From Kordiimonas aquimaris (GTDB lineage: Bacteria; Pseudomonadota; Alphaproteobacteria; Sphingomonadales; Kordiimonadaceae): a DNA stretch of 64,000 bases. A program made the position numbers and the translations under genes. The DNA lies in the NCBI RefSeq assembly GCF_025574485.1, contig NZ_JAOBPO010000007.1, positions 1 to 64,000 on the forward strand, in the 5' to 3' direction. The notes under the pieces were generated by a model. That model made no database searches, was not told the DNA's origin, and saw only the letters and a list, made by a program, of their open reading frames with translations. Within the stretch, counting starts at the first letter, position 1, and each line of letters opens with the position of its first letter. Of this stretch, positions 34,796 to 44,512 are shown one piece after another.

Positions 34796-34845
34796 CGCAA
34801 CCTGACAAAGCGACCTTGTTTATGATGACATAATGATGAAGGAGT

Positions 34846-34919
34846 TGGAGGCGCGAACGAGAATCGAACTCGTGTACACGGATTTGCAATCCGCTGCGTC
34901 ACCACTCCGCCATCGCGCC
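34846..34919 (-). tRNA. tRNA-Cys (GCA)
   Basis: This 74-nt cloverleaf has the acceptor stem GGCGCGA/TCGCGCC, anticodon stem CGGAT/ATCCG with loop TTGCAAA and anticodon GCA, T-loop AGTTCGATTCT and an encoded CCA. It is convergent with luxI. Confidence 0.94.
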
Positions 34920-34947
34920 TCAATGTGGTAACTCGCTCGGTGTCGAG

Positions 34948-34976
34948 GATATAACAAAGGTGTTAAGCACCAGCAA
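34948..34976 (-). promoter_or_regulatory. Putative promoter of tRNA-Cys
   Basis: On the minus strand TTGCTG (34976-34971) and TATATC (34953-34948) are 17 bases apart, about 29 bases upstream of the mature tRNA end. The inference is from spacing and position only. Confidence 0.4.
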
Positions 34977-35101
34977 ACTCTTTTTCACAAATTCTCACTT
35001 GTGTCTTCGTTTTGCTCGTTCTGAGTATATTTTTCACCGCTTATAAGCTGGTATCTCTTTCCGTGAATTGTTAAACTCAGGCATTATCGGTGGAGGATAC
35101 A

Positions 35102-35614
35102 ATGAAAAATATTATAAAATACACACTTCTAGCACTTACTGCTCTTGTCGCTTTACCTGCTTTTGCAGCAGAAGCACCGGCTATTTATTTGGTGCGCCAT
35201 GCTGAAAAATTAGCTGATACAGATCCAGGTTTAACCGAAAAGGGTATTGCACGCGCAGAAGCACTGGCGCATTTAATGAAATCTGCTGACCTGAAGGTGG
35301 TTTATTCAACACCTTACAAGCGTACAATGATGACAGCAAAGCCATCAGCAGAACAAGCGCACCTCGAAGTTCAGTCCTATGATCCCCGCGCACTGAGAGA
35401 TTTCGCAGAGAAATTAAAAGCTGATTTTAATGCTAATAGCCAGTCTGTGCTTGTTGTTGGGCACAGCAACACAACACCTGTGCTCGCCAGTATGTTGACA
35501 GGAACCGAACACCGTATGCTTAACGAGGATGAATATAGCTACTTGTTTGTGGTGCGACCGGAAGGAAACGCGCTGCGTTTTGACATTCGGTATTTTGAAC
35601 CTGCTGACCATTAA
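35102..35614 (+). CDS. Exported histidine-phosphatase-superfamily protein
   Basis: This protein has 170 residues from MKNIIKYTLLALTALVALPA (signal peptide), preceded by GGTGGAGG. The phosphohistidine is in YLVRHAEK (the RHG-type motif), with YSTPYKRTMMTA and VVGHSNTTPVLASML completing the pocket. These enzymes remove phosphate from small molecules or sugars, or resemble SixA. A periplasmic location is inferred from the signal peptide. The following 227 bases hold a small ATGCGG/CCGCAT hairpin (35645-35660) without a T run. Confidence 0.85.
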   Translation: MKNIIKYTLLALTALVALPAFAAEAPAIYLVRHAEKLADTDPGLTEKGIARAEALAHLMKSADLKVVYSTPYKRTMMTAKPSAEQAHLEVQSYDPRALRDFAEKLKADFNANSQSVLVVGHSNTTPVLASMLTGTEHRMLNEDEYSYLFVVRPEGNALRFDIRYFEPADH

Positions 35615-35841
35615 TGGCGAAAATAATTGATAGGTATCATGAAAATGCGGATTGCCGCATGGCTGGATCATGTTGTCGCAAGACTAGTATGATCAGTGGA
35701 AGCGCGTGATATTGCCAGAATACTGAATGAATTTTAGCACAGAATCGCGTTGTTTCTGTTTGTAACTGCCTATATAAAGCCTAGAAAATATGTGATTCCA
35801 CTTTATGTCACATGCTTATGTAACTGTTTTGAGGTGATACC

Positions 35842-36495
35842 GTGAGTGAATCTGCTGTAGCCCTGTCTCACATGATTGATTGCCAGTTGCGCCCGAATGA
35901 GGTGAACGACGAGCGTATTATAGCTGCCATACAAGCTGTGCCGCGTGAGGTTTTTGTGCCAAAGGTCAAGCGTTCTGTTGCGTACGTTGATGAAGATATA
36001 TGCGTTGGCGGCGACCGTTTTCTTATGGAGCCTCGGGTGTTTGCTCGCTTGTTAGTGGCGGCAGATGTGCAAGACACAGACATTGTGCTCGATATTGGCT
36101 GTGCAACGGGCTATTCATCGGCTGTTATCGCAGGCCTTGCTGACGCTGTTGTCGCTGTCGAGGAACAAGAAGACCTTGCCGCGCTTGCTGAGAAAAAGCT
36201 GGCAGAACTGGATGTAATGAACGTTGCCGTTGTGACGTGTGCCATGTGCGATGGTGTTGCCAAGCAAGGCCCTTTCGATGTGATCTTTATTGAAGGAGCA
36301 GTCGAAGAAATTCCCGCAGCATTGCTCAAGCAGCTAAAAGATGGTGGCCGTTTGGTTTGCATAAAACTTGAACGCGGCGTTGGTCGCGCCCATATCATTA
36401 CAAACACTGATGGTGTTCTAGAGCATAATAATCTGTTTGATGCAGATGTTGCCGCACTTCCGGGGTTTGAAAAAACACAGTCCTTTGTATTTTAG
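35842..36495 (+). CDS. pcm: Protein-L-isoaspartate O-methyltransferase family protein
   Basis: This 217-residue protein has the Pcm pattern MIDCQLRPNEVNDERIIAAI, VPREVFVP, MEPRVFARLL, and the SAM-binding motif I VLDIGCATGYSSAVIAGL. Pcm methylates damaged isoaspartyl residues. In alphaproteobacteria this form commonly sits directly upstream of a TolC-type gene, as here, and its true substrate there is uncertain. The stop is 167 bases before tolC, with a weak hairpin between. Confidence 0.88.
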   Translation: MSESAVALSHMIDCQLRPNEVNDERIIAAIQAVPREVFVPKVKRSVAYVDEDICVGGDRFLMEPRVFARLLVAADVQDTDIVLDIGCATGYSSAVIAGLADAVVAVEEQEDLAALAEKKLAELDVMNVAVVTCAMCDGVAKQGPFDVIFIEGAVEEIPAALLKQLKDGGRLVCIKLERGVGRAHIITNTDGVLEHNNLFDADVAALPGFEKTQSFVF

Positions 36496-36511
36496 GACTG
36501 CATAACGAGAG

Positions 36512-36537
36512 TGACGGCAATAATTCCGTCATGTTTT
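36512..36537 (+). terminator. Weak terminator-like hairpin after pcm
   Basis: The arms TGACGG (36512-36517) and CCGTCA (36526-36531) form a 6-bp stem with an 8-base loop, followed by TGTTTT. It is weak and may only attenuate read-through into tolC. Confidence 0.4.
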
Positions 36538-36662
36538 GGTGCTTAGGTGCCATAACTTAAAGGAAAAAGTGTTATAAGCGCTTTTCCAGCCAGATGTTTG
36601 CAGTGAATGTTGATGCTGGTACTAATAAAAAAAATAAACAGCGAGGAACTGAGGAGTTGAAT

Positions 36663-38048
36663 ATGAAATTGGGGATCAAGTCTTTACTGGCAGTAACGAC
36701 AATTCTTGCCGGATCAAGCATGGCTTCAGGCGAAAGCCTAAAAGAAGCTTTGGCAGCAGCATACGCGAGCAATCCACAACTGATGGCACAACGTGCTGCT
36801 TTAAGAGCTACTGACGAGGGCGTTTCGCAAGCAAATGCGGGATTTTTACCGTCTGTGAACGGTACAGGGCAATTTACACGCGGAGCAAGTAATTTCCAAA
36901 GAATTGGTGTTGATCCTGATCCAAACCCACAAGATGTTAATAGTGATAACTACTCTGTAAATATTGATCAGAATATTTTTCGTGGGTTTCAAGACGCGAA
37001 CGCTAGAAAGCAAGCAAAACGTCAGGTAAGAGCAGGGCGAGCACAGCTTGTTTCTGTTGAACAACAGGTTCTTTTGAATGCAGTTACTGCATATATGAAT
37101 GTACTACGTGACGAATCTGTTGTGGAATTAAATACAAACAATATTCAAGTATTGGAGCGCCAGCTTCAAGCTAGTCGTGATCGTTTTCGCGTTGGGGAAG
37201 TAACGCGTACTGATGTGGCGCAATCAGAGGCGCGCCTTGCTGGTGCAAAATCAACACTTTTGTCGGCGGAAGCAACGCTTGAAGCAAGTCGTGCACTATA
37301 TCAGCGGGTTATTGGTCGCCCACCAGCGACGCTTGAAACACCTTCAGTTAAGCCTACTTTGCCGATAAACCTTGATGAAGCAATCGAGATTGCCGTCGCT
37401 GAAAGTCCTAATGTTAAAACAGCGCGTTTTAATGAAGAGGCTGCACGTTATGCCGTTAAATCAGCCAAGGGTAATTTATTACCTTCTGTTGACCTTCGGG
37501 CTACATACAACCGCAACGAAGGTTTGGCTGTGAACCCTGCAGCTCCAGGTACGGTTGATGCAATTTCAAATCGTCGTAGCGTAACACTTCAAGTAACTGT
37601 GCCATTCTATAATGGTGGTCAGCGCCATTCAGGTATCCGTCAGGCGAAGCAAGTGCGTAGTCAGCGTATGATGGAAATTTATCAGGCTGAACGTGTTGCA
37701 CAGGAAACGGCACTTGTTGCATGGAATAATTATCGTGCCGCGCAAGGGCAAATTTTAGCTAATGAATCGCAAGTGCGCGCCAATGAAATAGCGTTGGAAG
37801 GCGTGCGACAGGAAGCTTATGTAGGGTCACGGACAACACTTGATGTATTGAACGCTGAACAGGAATTACTTAATTCACGAGTGCTTCTCGTGCGGGCACA
37901 GCGCGACGAATCTGTTGCCGCGTATAATCTTGTCTCTGCGACAGGGCGCTTGACTGCGCAAGATCTAGGCTTGGGCGTAGATGTTTATGACGAAGAAGCA
38001 TACTACCGTAAGGTTGAAGACAAGATTATCGGGGCTGACATTGAGTAA
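36663..38048 (+). CDS. tolC: TolC-family outer membrane efflux protein
   Basis: This protein has about 461 residues from MKLGIKSLLAVTTILAGSSM (signal peptide), preceded by GAGGAGTTGAAT. Two OEP repeats give the trimeric outer-membrane channel: SLKEALAAAYASNPQLMAQR with FRVGEVTRTDVAQSEARLAG, and NLDEAIEIAVAESPNVKTAR with EAYVGSRTTLDVLNAEQELL. The duplicated alpha-hairpins and the beta-strand segments (GTGQFTRGAS, VDLRATYNRNEG) are in the usual order. It would serve type I secretion or RND efflux. It could be the outer channel for the serralysin, although the rest of such a system is not in the window. Confidence 0.93.
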   Translation: MKLGIKSLLAVTTILAGSSMASGESLKEALAAAYASNPQLMAQRAALRATDEGVSQANAGFLPSVNGTGQFTRGASNFQRIGVDPDPNPQDVNSDNYSVNIDQNIFRGFQDANARKQAKRQVRAGRAQLVSVEQQVLLNAVTAYMNVLRDESVVELNTNNIQVLERQLQASRDRFRVGEVTRTDVAQSEARLAGAKSTLLSAEATLEASRALYQRVIGRPPATLETPSVKPTLPINLDEAIEIAVAESPNVKTARFNEEAARYAVKSAKGNLLPSVDLRATYNRNEGLAVNPAAPGTVDAISNRRSVTLQVTVPFYNGGQRHSGIRQAKQVRSQRMMEIYQAERVAQETALVAWNNYRAAQGQILANESQVRANEIALEGVRQEAYVGSRTTLDVLNAEQELLNSRVLLVRAQRDESVAAYNLVSATGRLTAQDLGLGVDVYDEEAYYRKVEDKIIGADIE

Positions 38049-38076
38049 TACTTATTCGTCAGTAACGTACTAAAAT

Positions 38077-38102
38077 AAAGGGAGCCAAACGGCTCCCTTT
38101 TC
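38077..38102 (+). terminator. Rho-independent terminator after tolC
   Basis: A perfect 10-bp stem AAAGGGAGCC/GGCTCCCTTT with loop AAAC is followed by T residues. It lies 28 bases past the tolC stop. Confidence 0.9.
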
Positions 38103-38236
38103 TGTTAGGGCTTTATAAACACTTGTTGCTTAGTGTTCATTCAGTATAACACCTTTAGTTCTTTTAAGAATTATTGACAGGGTAGTCGCAAGACGGTACC
38201 TGTTTTATACAGATTGTTTTAATAATTGGCTGGTCT

Positions 38237-38839
38237 ATGAGCGCAGACGCATCTGAAGATGAACCAACTATGGAAGAAATTCTGGCGTCTATACGCCGAA
38301 TAATTTCTGACGAGTCGGAAGAAGAGGGTGAAGCCCCTCAAGATGATGAGGAATTGCCTGAGGAAGCATTAGCTGAACCGGAGCCTGAGCCGATTCCGGA
38401 ACCAGAACCTATTCCAGAGCCTGCGCCTGAACCTGAATCAATTCCTGAACCTGAGCCAGAGCCAATGCCTGAACCGGCACCCGAGCCTGAGCCCGAACCT
38501 ATTCCGGAGCCTGCGCCTGAACCTGAACCAATTCCTGAACCTGTTGCCGCAGCACCAGAGCCTGAACCTGAGGAAGATGTTCTAGAGCTGACGGACTTTG
38601 CTTCTGACGGCGACATTGAGGCCATCGTGTCACGCCCGGTAGAAACCGTTGCGGCAGAAAGCTTTTCACATCTGTCACATTTGATGGTTCAAGGGTATGG
38701 GGGCGCTGAAAACACGCTAGAATCGCTTGTTAGAGCGATGTTAAAGCCGATGCTACAGGGCTGGCTTGATGAACATTTGCCTGAAATTGTTAAAGACGCT
38801 GTTGAACGCGAGGTTGCGCGGATAGCCCGCCGTCACTAA
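38237..38839 (+). CDS. popZ: PopZ-type cell-pole organising protein (DUF2497)
   Basis: This 200-residue protein has the N-terminal helix [18 protein letters not shown], known in PopZ as the partner-binding region. A long acidic proline linker (about 38-115) follows, made of PEPEP/IPEP units. The C-terminal DUF2497 helices, [20 protein letters not shown] and [17 protein letters not shown], drive oligomerisation. PopZ forms the polar matrix that anchors ParB and cell-fate regulators. In relatives it lies directly before valS. Here two reverse-strand genes intervene. The repeat-rich linker may vary in length between strains. Confidence 0.92.
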   Translation: MSADASEDEPTMEEILASIRRIISDESEEEGEAPQDDEELPEEALAEPEPEPIPEPEPIPEPAPEPESIPEPEPEPMPEPAPEPEPEPIPEPAPEPEPIPEPVAAAPEPEPEEDVLELTDFASDGDIEAIVSRPVETVAAESFSHLSHLMVQGYGGAENTLESLVRAMLKPMLQGWLDEHLPEIVKDAVEREVARIARRH

Positions 38840-38866
38840 TGACATAGAACTAGTTTCACTAAGGCG

Positions 38867-39949
38867 TTATTGCGATTTTTTTTCTTGTTTTGCTGCCTGC
38901 CGATCAGTGAACGGCGAATAATTCTTCGAATTTTCCGTGTACAAAGTTAATACTGGCGTTATCGGCACTTTTGGACCAAAGAATTTTATCAAAAAATCTT
39001 CGTTGTTTGGTGTGTATACGGCACCGTCAATAACCTGGAATGGGTCACCTTCTTCATCTTTCAACGGTGATAACAGCAAGCGATTGTCTGCAAAGTTAAC
39101 GACATGGCGATACTGTGACAGGATGCTTGCACCGATAAGGCCATCGCGCCCTTGTGCTTGTTCAGGCACCGAGCTGGCGATAAAAATAGGCATATTTTCA
39201 AAGCGTAAGCTACCAAACTTAACAGTTGCAGCTGTCAAAACACCCATGCCTTTGGGAACTAACTCTTTGCGTTCCCTCAAGCTTGTTACCTGCATGAAAT
39301 GCCGGTTGCTCCAAATGACCATTCCACCAGGGTAACCACTATCAAGCATCATATTTTTTCGACTAACCGATTTTTCCCAAGGTAAGCGCGAACGGAAGGT
39401 GATGTAAGGTGTACGGTCTTCTAGGCGAATATAGTGTTCAATTTCATAATCCTGCCGCAAATCTGTACCATTGGGGTAAAGACGCATTATTTGGGCTTGA
39501 GGATCGATTTCAACTACGTACCGAGTGAAGATTTCTTGTCCAATGATACCGTTGAAGTCTGCTTCGAGGGCTGTCATCAAGTCATCGCCGTCACTAATGA
39601 GCAGACCGTTTTGACTTTCAAATACCTGATCACCGGCACGTAAAACATAATTGCTTACTCGAGTGCCAACGACAGATTTACCTACGGCGGGAAATTTTAT
39701 CTGGGCTTCTTCACCGTCCATGTAGGCGTCTTGAGGAATATCCGAAGTATCAAAAAATACAGAAGTGGTTGCGCCTGTGTCTAGAAGAAAAGGGCGAGGC
39801 AACCCATTAGGCCCATCAAATAAAATATGGGTTCTGTTGTCGATGACTTTAATCGGGAATTCAGCCAGCGGTTCAGTTTGCGCATAAGAAATTGTTGCAG
39901 GCACTGCAGCAAAGCAAAGAAACAATATAAATGACGTAATGTTTTTCAT
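38867..39949 (-). CDS. Secreted retropepsin-like aspartic protease, two-lobed
   Basis: This 360-residue protein has a signal peptide (ITSFILFLCFAAVPATISYA). The first lobe has FLLDTGATTSVFF, the D-T-G-A active loop of clan AA proteases, and a FNGIIGQEIF strand. A second, later loop, NMMLDSGYPGG, with DGLIGASILSQY, repeats the pattern. It may therefore fold as a single-chain two-lobe aspartic protease, as pepsins do, rather than as a retropepsin dimer. Bacterial relatives are mostly uncharacterised. It interrupts the usual popZ-valS neighbourhood and converges with popZ. Confidence 0.78.
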   Translation of the reverse strand: MKNITSFILFLCFAAVPATISYAQTEPLAEFPIKVIDNRTHILFDGPNGLPRPFLLDTGATTSVFFDTSDIPQDAYMDGEEAQIKFPAVGKSVVGTRVSNYVLRAGDQVFESQNGLLISDGDDLMTALEADFNGIIGQEIFTRYVVEIDPQAQIMRLYPNGTDLRQDYEIEHYIRLEDRTPYITFRSRLPWEKSVSRKNMMLDSGYPGGMVIWSNRHFMQVTSLRERKELVPKGMGVLTAATVKFGSLRFENMPIFIASSVPEQAQGRDGLIGASILSQYRHVVNFADNRLLLSPLKDEEGDPFQVIDGAVYTPNNEDFLIKFFGPKVPITPVLTLYTENSKNYSPFTDRQAAKQEKKSQ

Positions 39950-40334
39950 GATGGCTTCTTATGCTTCCTAACTCTTTACTACAACTAATGGTCAGTCAAA
40001 TTTAAGTTATTAGCCTGATGTTGACTGTCATTTTGAAGCCTCATCCGCATTACAATTACACACCATGCGACTTTTCGGCTTCATTCTGGATGATATTTGT
40101 AGTTGCCTTGATAATGAAGGCTTGTGCGATGAAGTATAGGATTCCTGCGGTTAACAGATGCTTGATTTGTGAAATTGCGACGAGTTGCACACTGAATTCA
40201 ACTCAACGCACGGAAAAGTTCATGATGAAGTCAAGACAGACGGCTGCACCTAATTGATACTGATTGTGCAATTTAATGCCCATTTAAATGGAAGTGATAG
40301 GATGCGAGTTTGAGGTTTTAACGACAACGTAAGA
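39950..40334. other. Intergenic region without a convincing gene
   Basis: These 385 bases hold the promoter side of the retropepsin-like gene and the 3' flank of the DUF1295-like gene. A plus-strand frame of 79 codons (40018-40257) lacks a ribosome site and a plausible protein composition, so I do not call it. No RNA gene or repeat is visible. Confidence 0.5.
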
Positions 40335-40955
40335 TTATAAAATAAACGGAATAATGAGCTTACTGCGTTTTTTGTAAGCTGCGAAACCCTCATAACGGCT
40401 TAGCGACTTATCTTTTTTGATCATGTTGGGAATCCACTCAGCGGCAATCATAACGGTGAGCCACAGCACAGGCAGCCAATGCCAAGCCAAACAGGTAAAG
40501 CCAAGGTATATCAATAATTCGCCAAAATAATTTGGGTTGCGCGTTCGGCCCCAGACGCCTTCCTGTATCAAATGATCTGGTTTTAATTTAAGCGAAATGT
40601 GTTTTTGCATGTCGGCTGTGAAATGAAAGAAAACACCAATAGTAAAAACGAAGATAGCGGCACCCAGGAACCATGCGGGCACTTCAAAATCTGTTGTTAA
40701 AATGAGGTAAGGGGCTATCCAGTAGCCTGTCAGTGCAATCCAGATGACAATCCCATACCAGAGACTGGTTGGTTGATCCCATTGCCTGTCACCGAAGAGG
40801 GTACTTTTCAGCATCCATAGCATACCGTATGCACCATGAAGGCCAAAATATACCCACGCTGTTGTGTTGTCGAGGTTGCCAGTCCAGAACATCATACCTA
40901 AAACGGCAAACGCTGTTGCGACCTTATGGCTGTCGATAAAATGTTTCTTTTTCAA
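40335..40955 (-). CDS. DUF1295 / isoprenylcysteine-methyltransferase-like integral membrane protein
   Basis: This 206-residue protein has about five or six transmembrane segments. The C-terminal signature GVWGRTRNPNYFGELLIYLG, with EWIPNM and KKRSKLIIPFI, is shared by DUF1295 proteins, steroid 5-alpha-reductase-like proteins and ICMT-type methyltransferases, where R-N-P-N-Y lies at the cofactor site. The substrate cannot be predicted. It lies alone, divergent from valS by 276 bases in which I see no RNA element. Confidence 0.78.
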   Translation of the reverse strand: MKKKHFIDSHKVATAFAVLGMMFWTGNLDNTTAWVYFGLHGAYGMLWMLKSTLFGDRQWDQPTSLWYGIVIWIALTGYWIAPYLILTTDFEVPAWFLGAAIFVFTIGVFFHFTADMQKHISLKLKPDHLIQEGVWGRTRNPNYFGELLIYLGFTCLAWHWLPVLWLTVMIAAEWIPNMIKKDKSLSRYEGFAAYKKRSKLIIPFIL

Positions 40956-41231
40956 AATATGACCCCTTACTCATTCCTATAACAGAATTTGGAGCGAAAA
41001 GAAATATGGGTTGTATTTCCTATGTTTAGGTTGAGTTGCAAATGCTGGCACACACGTCAGTGTGACCATCATTTCATTGTTAAAATGCGTAGTTTTCATG
41101 TGCGGCTTGTGTAAGAGTGATAATTTCAGGGTAAAACTAAAATCAAAGCTTTTGTTTTGCTGTAATTTTGTGCATTTTGCTGCGCTGTTTCACCGGCAAT
41201 CCGGTCATAATAAGTACATCAGGTTAAATAC

Positions 41232-43877
41232 ATGCTCGATAAGACATATTCACCCAACGACATAGAAACGAAATGGTACCAGCATTGGGAAAGCACAGGT
41301 GCATTTGCTTGTGGCCAACGCCCTGACGCTGAACCTTATGTCATTGTAATGCCGCCACCTAATGTGACGGGCAATTTGCATATGGGGCATGCGCTTGACA
41401 ACAGCTTGCAAGATGTTCTGACGCGGTTTGAACGATTGCGCGGTAAAGATGTTTTATGGCAGCCGGGCACAGATCATGCTGGCATTGCAACACAAATGGT
41501 AGTTGAACGCCAAATGGCGGCAGAAGGCAGTAATGTTTCGCGTCGTGAAATGGGGCGTGATGCCTTTATCGACCGTGTGTGGCAATGGAAAGAAGAGTCT
41601 GGCAATGCCATCACGCAGCAACTGCGCCGATTGGGTGCTAGCTGTGACTGGTCGCGTGAAGCTTTCACAATGGATGAGCCGCGTTCAGAAGCCGTTTTGA
41701 AGAAGTTCGTTCAGCTATATAAAGACGGGCTACTATACAAAGATAAGCGCCTGGTTAATTGGGACCCGAAACTTAAAACAGCAATTTCGGACCTTGAGGT
41801 TGAGCAGAGAGAAGTTGATGGCCACTTTTGGCACTTCCGTTATCCAATTGACGGGATGGAAGGGCGATATATGGTTGTCGCTACAACACGGCCAGAAACA
41901 ATGCTTGGTGATACGGCAGTGGCTGTACACCCGTCTGACGAGCGTTACAAAGATGTTATTGGCAAGCATGTGCGTTTGCCGCTTGTTGACCGCCTTATAC
42001 CGATTGTTGCTGATGAACATGCTGACCCGGAGCAGGGCTCAGGCGCGGTTAAGATTACGCCTGCACATGATTTTAATGATTTTGAAGTAGGTAAACGCAA
42101 CGACCTACCGATGATTAATATCTTTGATCAGGATGCGGCTATTAATGCAAATGCACCTGAAAAGTACCGTGGTATGGACCGCTACGAAGCGCGTAAGGCA
42201 ATCGTTGCTGATATCGATGACCTAGGCCTCCTTGAGAAAGTAGAGCCGCGCAGGCATATGGTGCCTTACGGTGATCGCGGCGGTGTAGTTATCGAACCAT
42301 GGCTCACAGAGCAATGGTATGTAGATGCAGAAACGCTTGCTAAACCTGCAATCGAAGCTGTTGAGACAGGTAAAACTAATTTCATTCCGAAGAATTGGGA
42401 AAAAACCTATTTTGAATGGATGAGAAATATTCAGCCATGGTGCGTGTCGCGGCAACTATGGTGGGGTCATCGTATTCCAGCATGGTATGCACCAGACGGT
42501 ACTGTATTTGTTGAGGAAACAGAGGAATTAGCGCAGGCTGCTGCTACAGAAAAGTTTGGGGAAAACGTTTCTCTTACGCGTGATGAAGATGTTCTGGATA
42601 CATGGTTTTCCAGTGCGATGTGGCCGTATAGCACGATGGGTTGGCCGGAAGAAACGCCTGAACTTGCTAAATATTATCCAAACGCCACGTTGATCACAGG
42701 CTTTGATATTATCTTTTTCTGGGTTGCTCGCATGATGATGTCTGGCATTCATTTCATGGGCGAAGTGCCATTCAAGAACGTTTATGTGCACGCGCTTGTG
42801 CGAGACGCTAATGGTCAAAAGATGTCAAAGTCCAAAGGCAATGTGATTGACCCGCTTGAGCATGTCGAGAAATACGGTGCGGATGCACTGCGGTTCACAC
42901 TGGTAGCGATGGAAGCGCAAGGGCGAGACATCAAGCTTGATGAAAAACGGATCGAAGGGTACCGAAATTTTGGCACCAAATTATGGAATGCCGCCCGTTT
43001 CTGCGAAATGAACGGTATTAACGGTTCTGACGGTGTTCAGCCGCAGCCAAACCTTGCCGTAAATAAATGGATCATGAGCGAAGTCACAAAAACGGCACAA
43101 GGCCTTTCAGGGGCACTGGATGCCTTTCGTTTTAACGACTCTGCAGATACAATTTACCATTTCACATGGGGTACTTTTTGTGACTGGTATGTTGAGTTGA
43201 TCAAGCCTGTTTTCTGGGGCGACGATGAAGATGCTAAAACTGAGACACGTGCCGTTGCTGGGTGGGTGTTGGACCAAATATTGGTGCTATTGCATCCGTT
43301 TATGCCATTCATTACAGAGGAGCTTTGGCATGCTACGCGGGAAAGCCGTGCGACGGACCTGATATTGGCTGAATGGCCGACGATTGATGCGGTTGATGAG
43401 ACTGCAGCAGGCGAGGTCAACTGGGCCATTAAATTTATTACTGAAATTCGATCAATACGGGCCGAAATGAATGTACCGGCAGGTGCCAAAGCAACTGCTT
43501 TGGTTGTCGGCGCAAACGATGTAACAAAACAGCGCTTGGCCGATTGGCAAGATATGATCTGCAGGTTGGCACGCCTTGAAAAGGCAGAATGCGTGAATGC
43601 AGCAGAAAGTAAAGGCGCCGCTCAGCTTGTTGTTGATGAAGTCACCGTTTATTTACCATTGGCAGATTTGATGGATTTGGACGCAGAAAAAGCCAGACTT
43701 GAGAAAAATATCGAAAAGCTCAGTAAAGAAGCCGACGCTTTGAAGGGGCGTCTGTCCAATGAGAAATTTGTTGCAAAAGCACCTGAGCATGTTGTCGCTG
43801 AGGCAAAAGAGCAACTAAATGACCACGAAGAACAGATTGATAAACTAAAAGAGGCCCTTAAACGGCTTGCTTTATAG
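41232..43877 (+). CDS. valS: Valyl-tRNA synthetase
   Basis: This class I synthetase of 881 residues charges tRNA-Val. The HIGH motif is [20 protein letters not shown] near residue 40, and KMSKS is [16 protein letters not shown] near residue 530. The editing domain includes [19 protein letters not shown] and [16 protein letters not shown]. The C-terminal coiled coil ([20 protein letters not shown]) is the tRNA-binding arm. The length is normal and all domains are present. Popz-valS proximity fits alphaproteobacterial synteny. Confidence 0.97.
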   Translation: MLDKTYSPNDIETKWYQHWESTGAFACGQRPDAEPYVIVMPPPNVTGNLHMGHALDNSLQDVLTRFERLRGKDVLWQPGTDHAGIATQMVVERQMAAEGSNVSRREMGRDAFIDRVWQWKEESGNAITQQLRRLGASCDWSREAFTMDEPRSEAVLKKFVQLYKDGLLYKDKRLVNWDPKLKTAISDLEVEQREVDGHFWHFRYPIDGMEGRYMVVATTRPETMLGDTAVAVHPSDERYKDVIGKHVRLPLVDRLIPIVADEHADPEQGSGAVKITPAHDFNDFEVGKRNDLPMINIFDQDAAINANAPEKYRGMDRYEARKAIVADIDDLGLLEKVEPRRHMVPYGDRGGVVIEPWLTEQWYVDAETLAKPAIEAVETGKTNFIPKNWEKTYFEWMRNIQPWCVSRQLWWGHRIPAWYAPDGTVFVEETEELAQAAATEKFGENVSLTRDEDVLDTWFSSAMWPYSTMGWPEETPELAKYYPNATLITGFDIIFFWVARMMMSGIHFMGEVPFKNVYVHALVRDANGQKMSKSKGNVIDPLEHVEKYGADALRFTLVAMEAQGRDIKLDEKRIEGYRNFGTKLWNAARFCEMNGINGSDGVQPQPNLAVNKWIMSEVTKTAQGLSGALDAFRFNDSADTIYHFTWGTFCDWYVELIKPVFWGDDEDAKTETRAVAGWVLDQILVLLHPFMPFITEELWHATRESRATDLILAEWPTIDAVDETAAGEVNWAIKFITEIRSIRAEMNVPAGAKATALVVGANDVTKQRLADWQDMICRLARLEKAECVNAAESKGAAQLVVDEVTVYLPLADLMDLDAEKARLEKNIEKLSKEADALKGRLSNEKFVAKAPEHVVAEAKEQLNDHEEQIDKLKEALKRLAL

Positions 43878-43982
43878 ATTTCAAGTAATTGATTTTAAAT
43901 AGTAAACATCCTTCGTGTTCAAGTTAACATTGCGTCTTATGCTTGTTAATAGGAGTATATTTCCTCTGATGAGGGGGAATGT

Positions 43983-44504
43983 TTGTTCCATTGGCATAGT
44001 GATTTACAGTCTATTTGTGATGCGCCGTTAGCGTATCTTGATGCAGATGCCATTGATCTTGCGCACCCGGCAGGCGCTTTTGTTCAATATTGGAATAGCC
44101 TGAACGCCGGTCAAATCCCTGATCGGGGGCAGTTTTCACCGCAAGCTATTCCAAAGCTACTGCGTTGGCTTATGATGTTTCGTCGGGAAATGAACGGCGA
44201 CAACGATGAATATCTTTTGTACCTTCAGGGGAATTCCGCTGCAGAAATGACACGGGGGTCTCTTCAAGGGCAGTACTTACATGAGTTCACAGCAACAGGT
44301 TGCTTTGATACCCGGCGCGACGTTATGCGCCATGTGTTGGAGACTAGCCAACCAGCCTTTGCGCGCATCATTGTTGGGAACGATCAATCAGAGTTTACCA
44401 CAAATGTGACAGTCGGTGCCTTCCCAATGACAGACGGTACTAACCAACCTCAGGTCATAATGTTGCCTGCGCCAGACTCGCTTGAATTGCGAATGTATCT
44501 ATAG
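43983..44504 (+). CDS. PAS_5-family (PF07310 type) protein
   Basis: This 173-residue protein matches the single-domain PAS_5 family of alphaproteobacteria, by the pattern PAGAFVQYWNSLNAGQIPDR, FSPQAIPKLLRWLMMFR, YLLYLQGNSAAEMTRGSLQG and YLHEF. The start is TTG, decided by a GAGGGGG ribosome site 6 bases upstream; the ATG just before it is out of frame. The role is unknown, and a sensory or ligand-binding function is only inferred from the PAS fold. It converges with the MBL gene 8 bases away. Confidence 0.75.
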   Translation: MFHWHSDLQSICDAPLAYLDADAIDLAHPAGAFVQYWNSLNAGQIPDRGQFSPQAIPKLLRWLMMFRREMNGDNDEYLLYLQGNSAAEMTRGSLQGQYLHEFTATGCFDTRRDVMRHVLETSQPAFARIIVGNDQSEFTTNVTVGAFPMTDGTNQPQVIMLPAPDSLELRMYL

Positions 44505-44512
44505 GTAATGCC

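Noticed and set aside
38338-38625. Gly/Ser-rich minus-strand frame opposite popZ
   Set aside because: It is a reverse reading of the PEP-repeat linker; popZ on the plus strand is clearly the real gene.
40018-40257. 79-codon plus-strand frame between the retropepsin and DUF1295 genes
   Set aside because: It has no ribosome site, an odd cysteine- and threonine-rich composition and no recognisable motif, so I treat it as chance.
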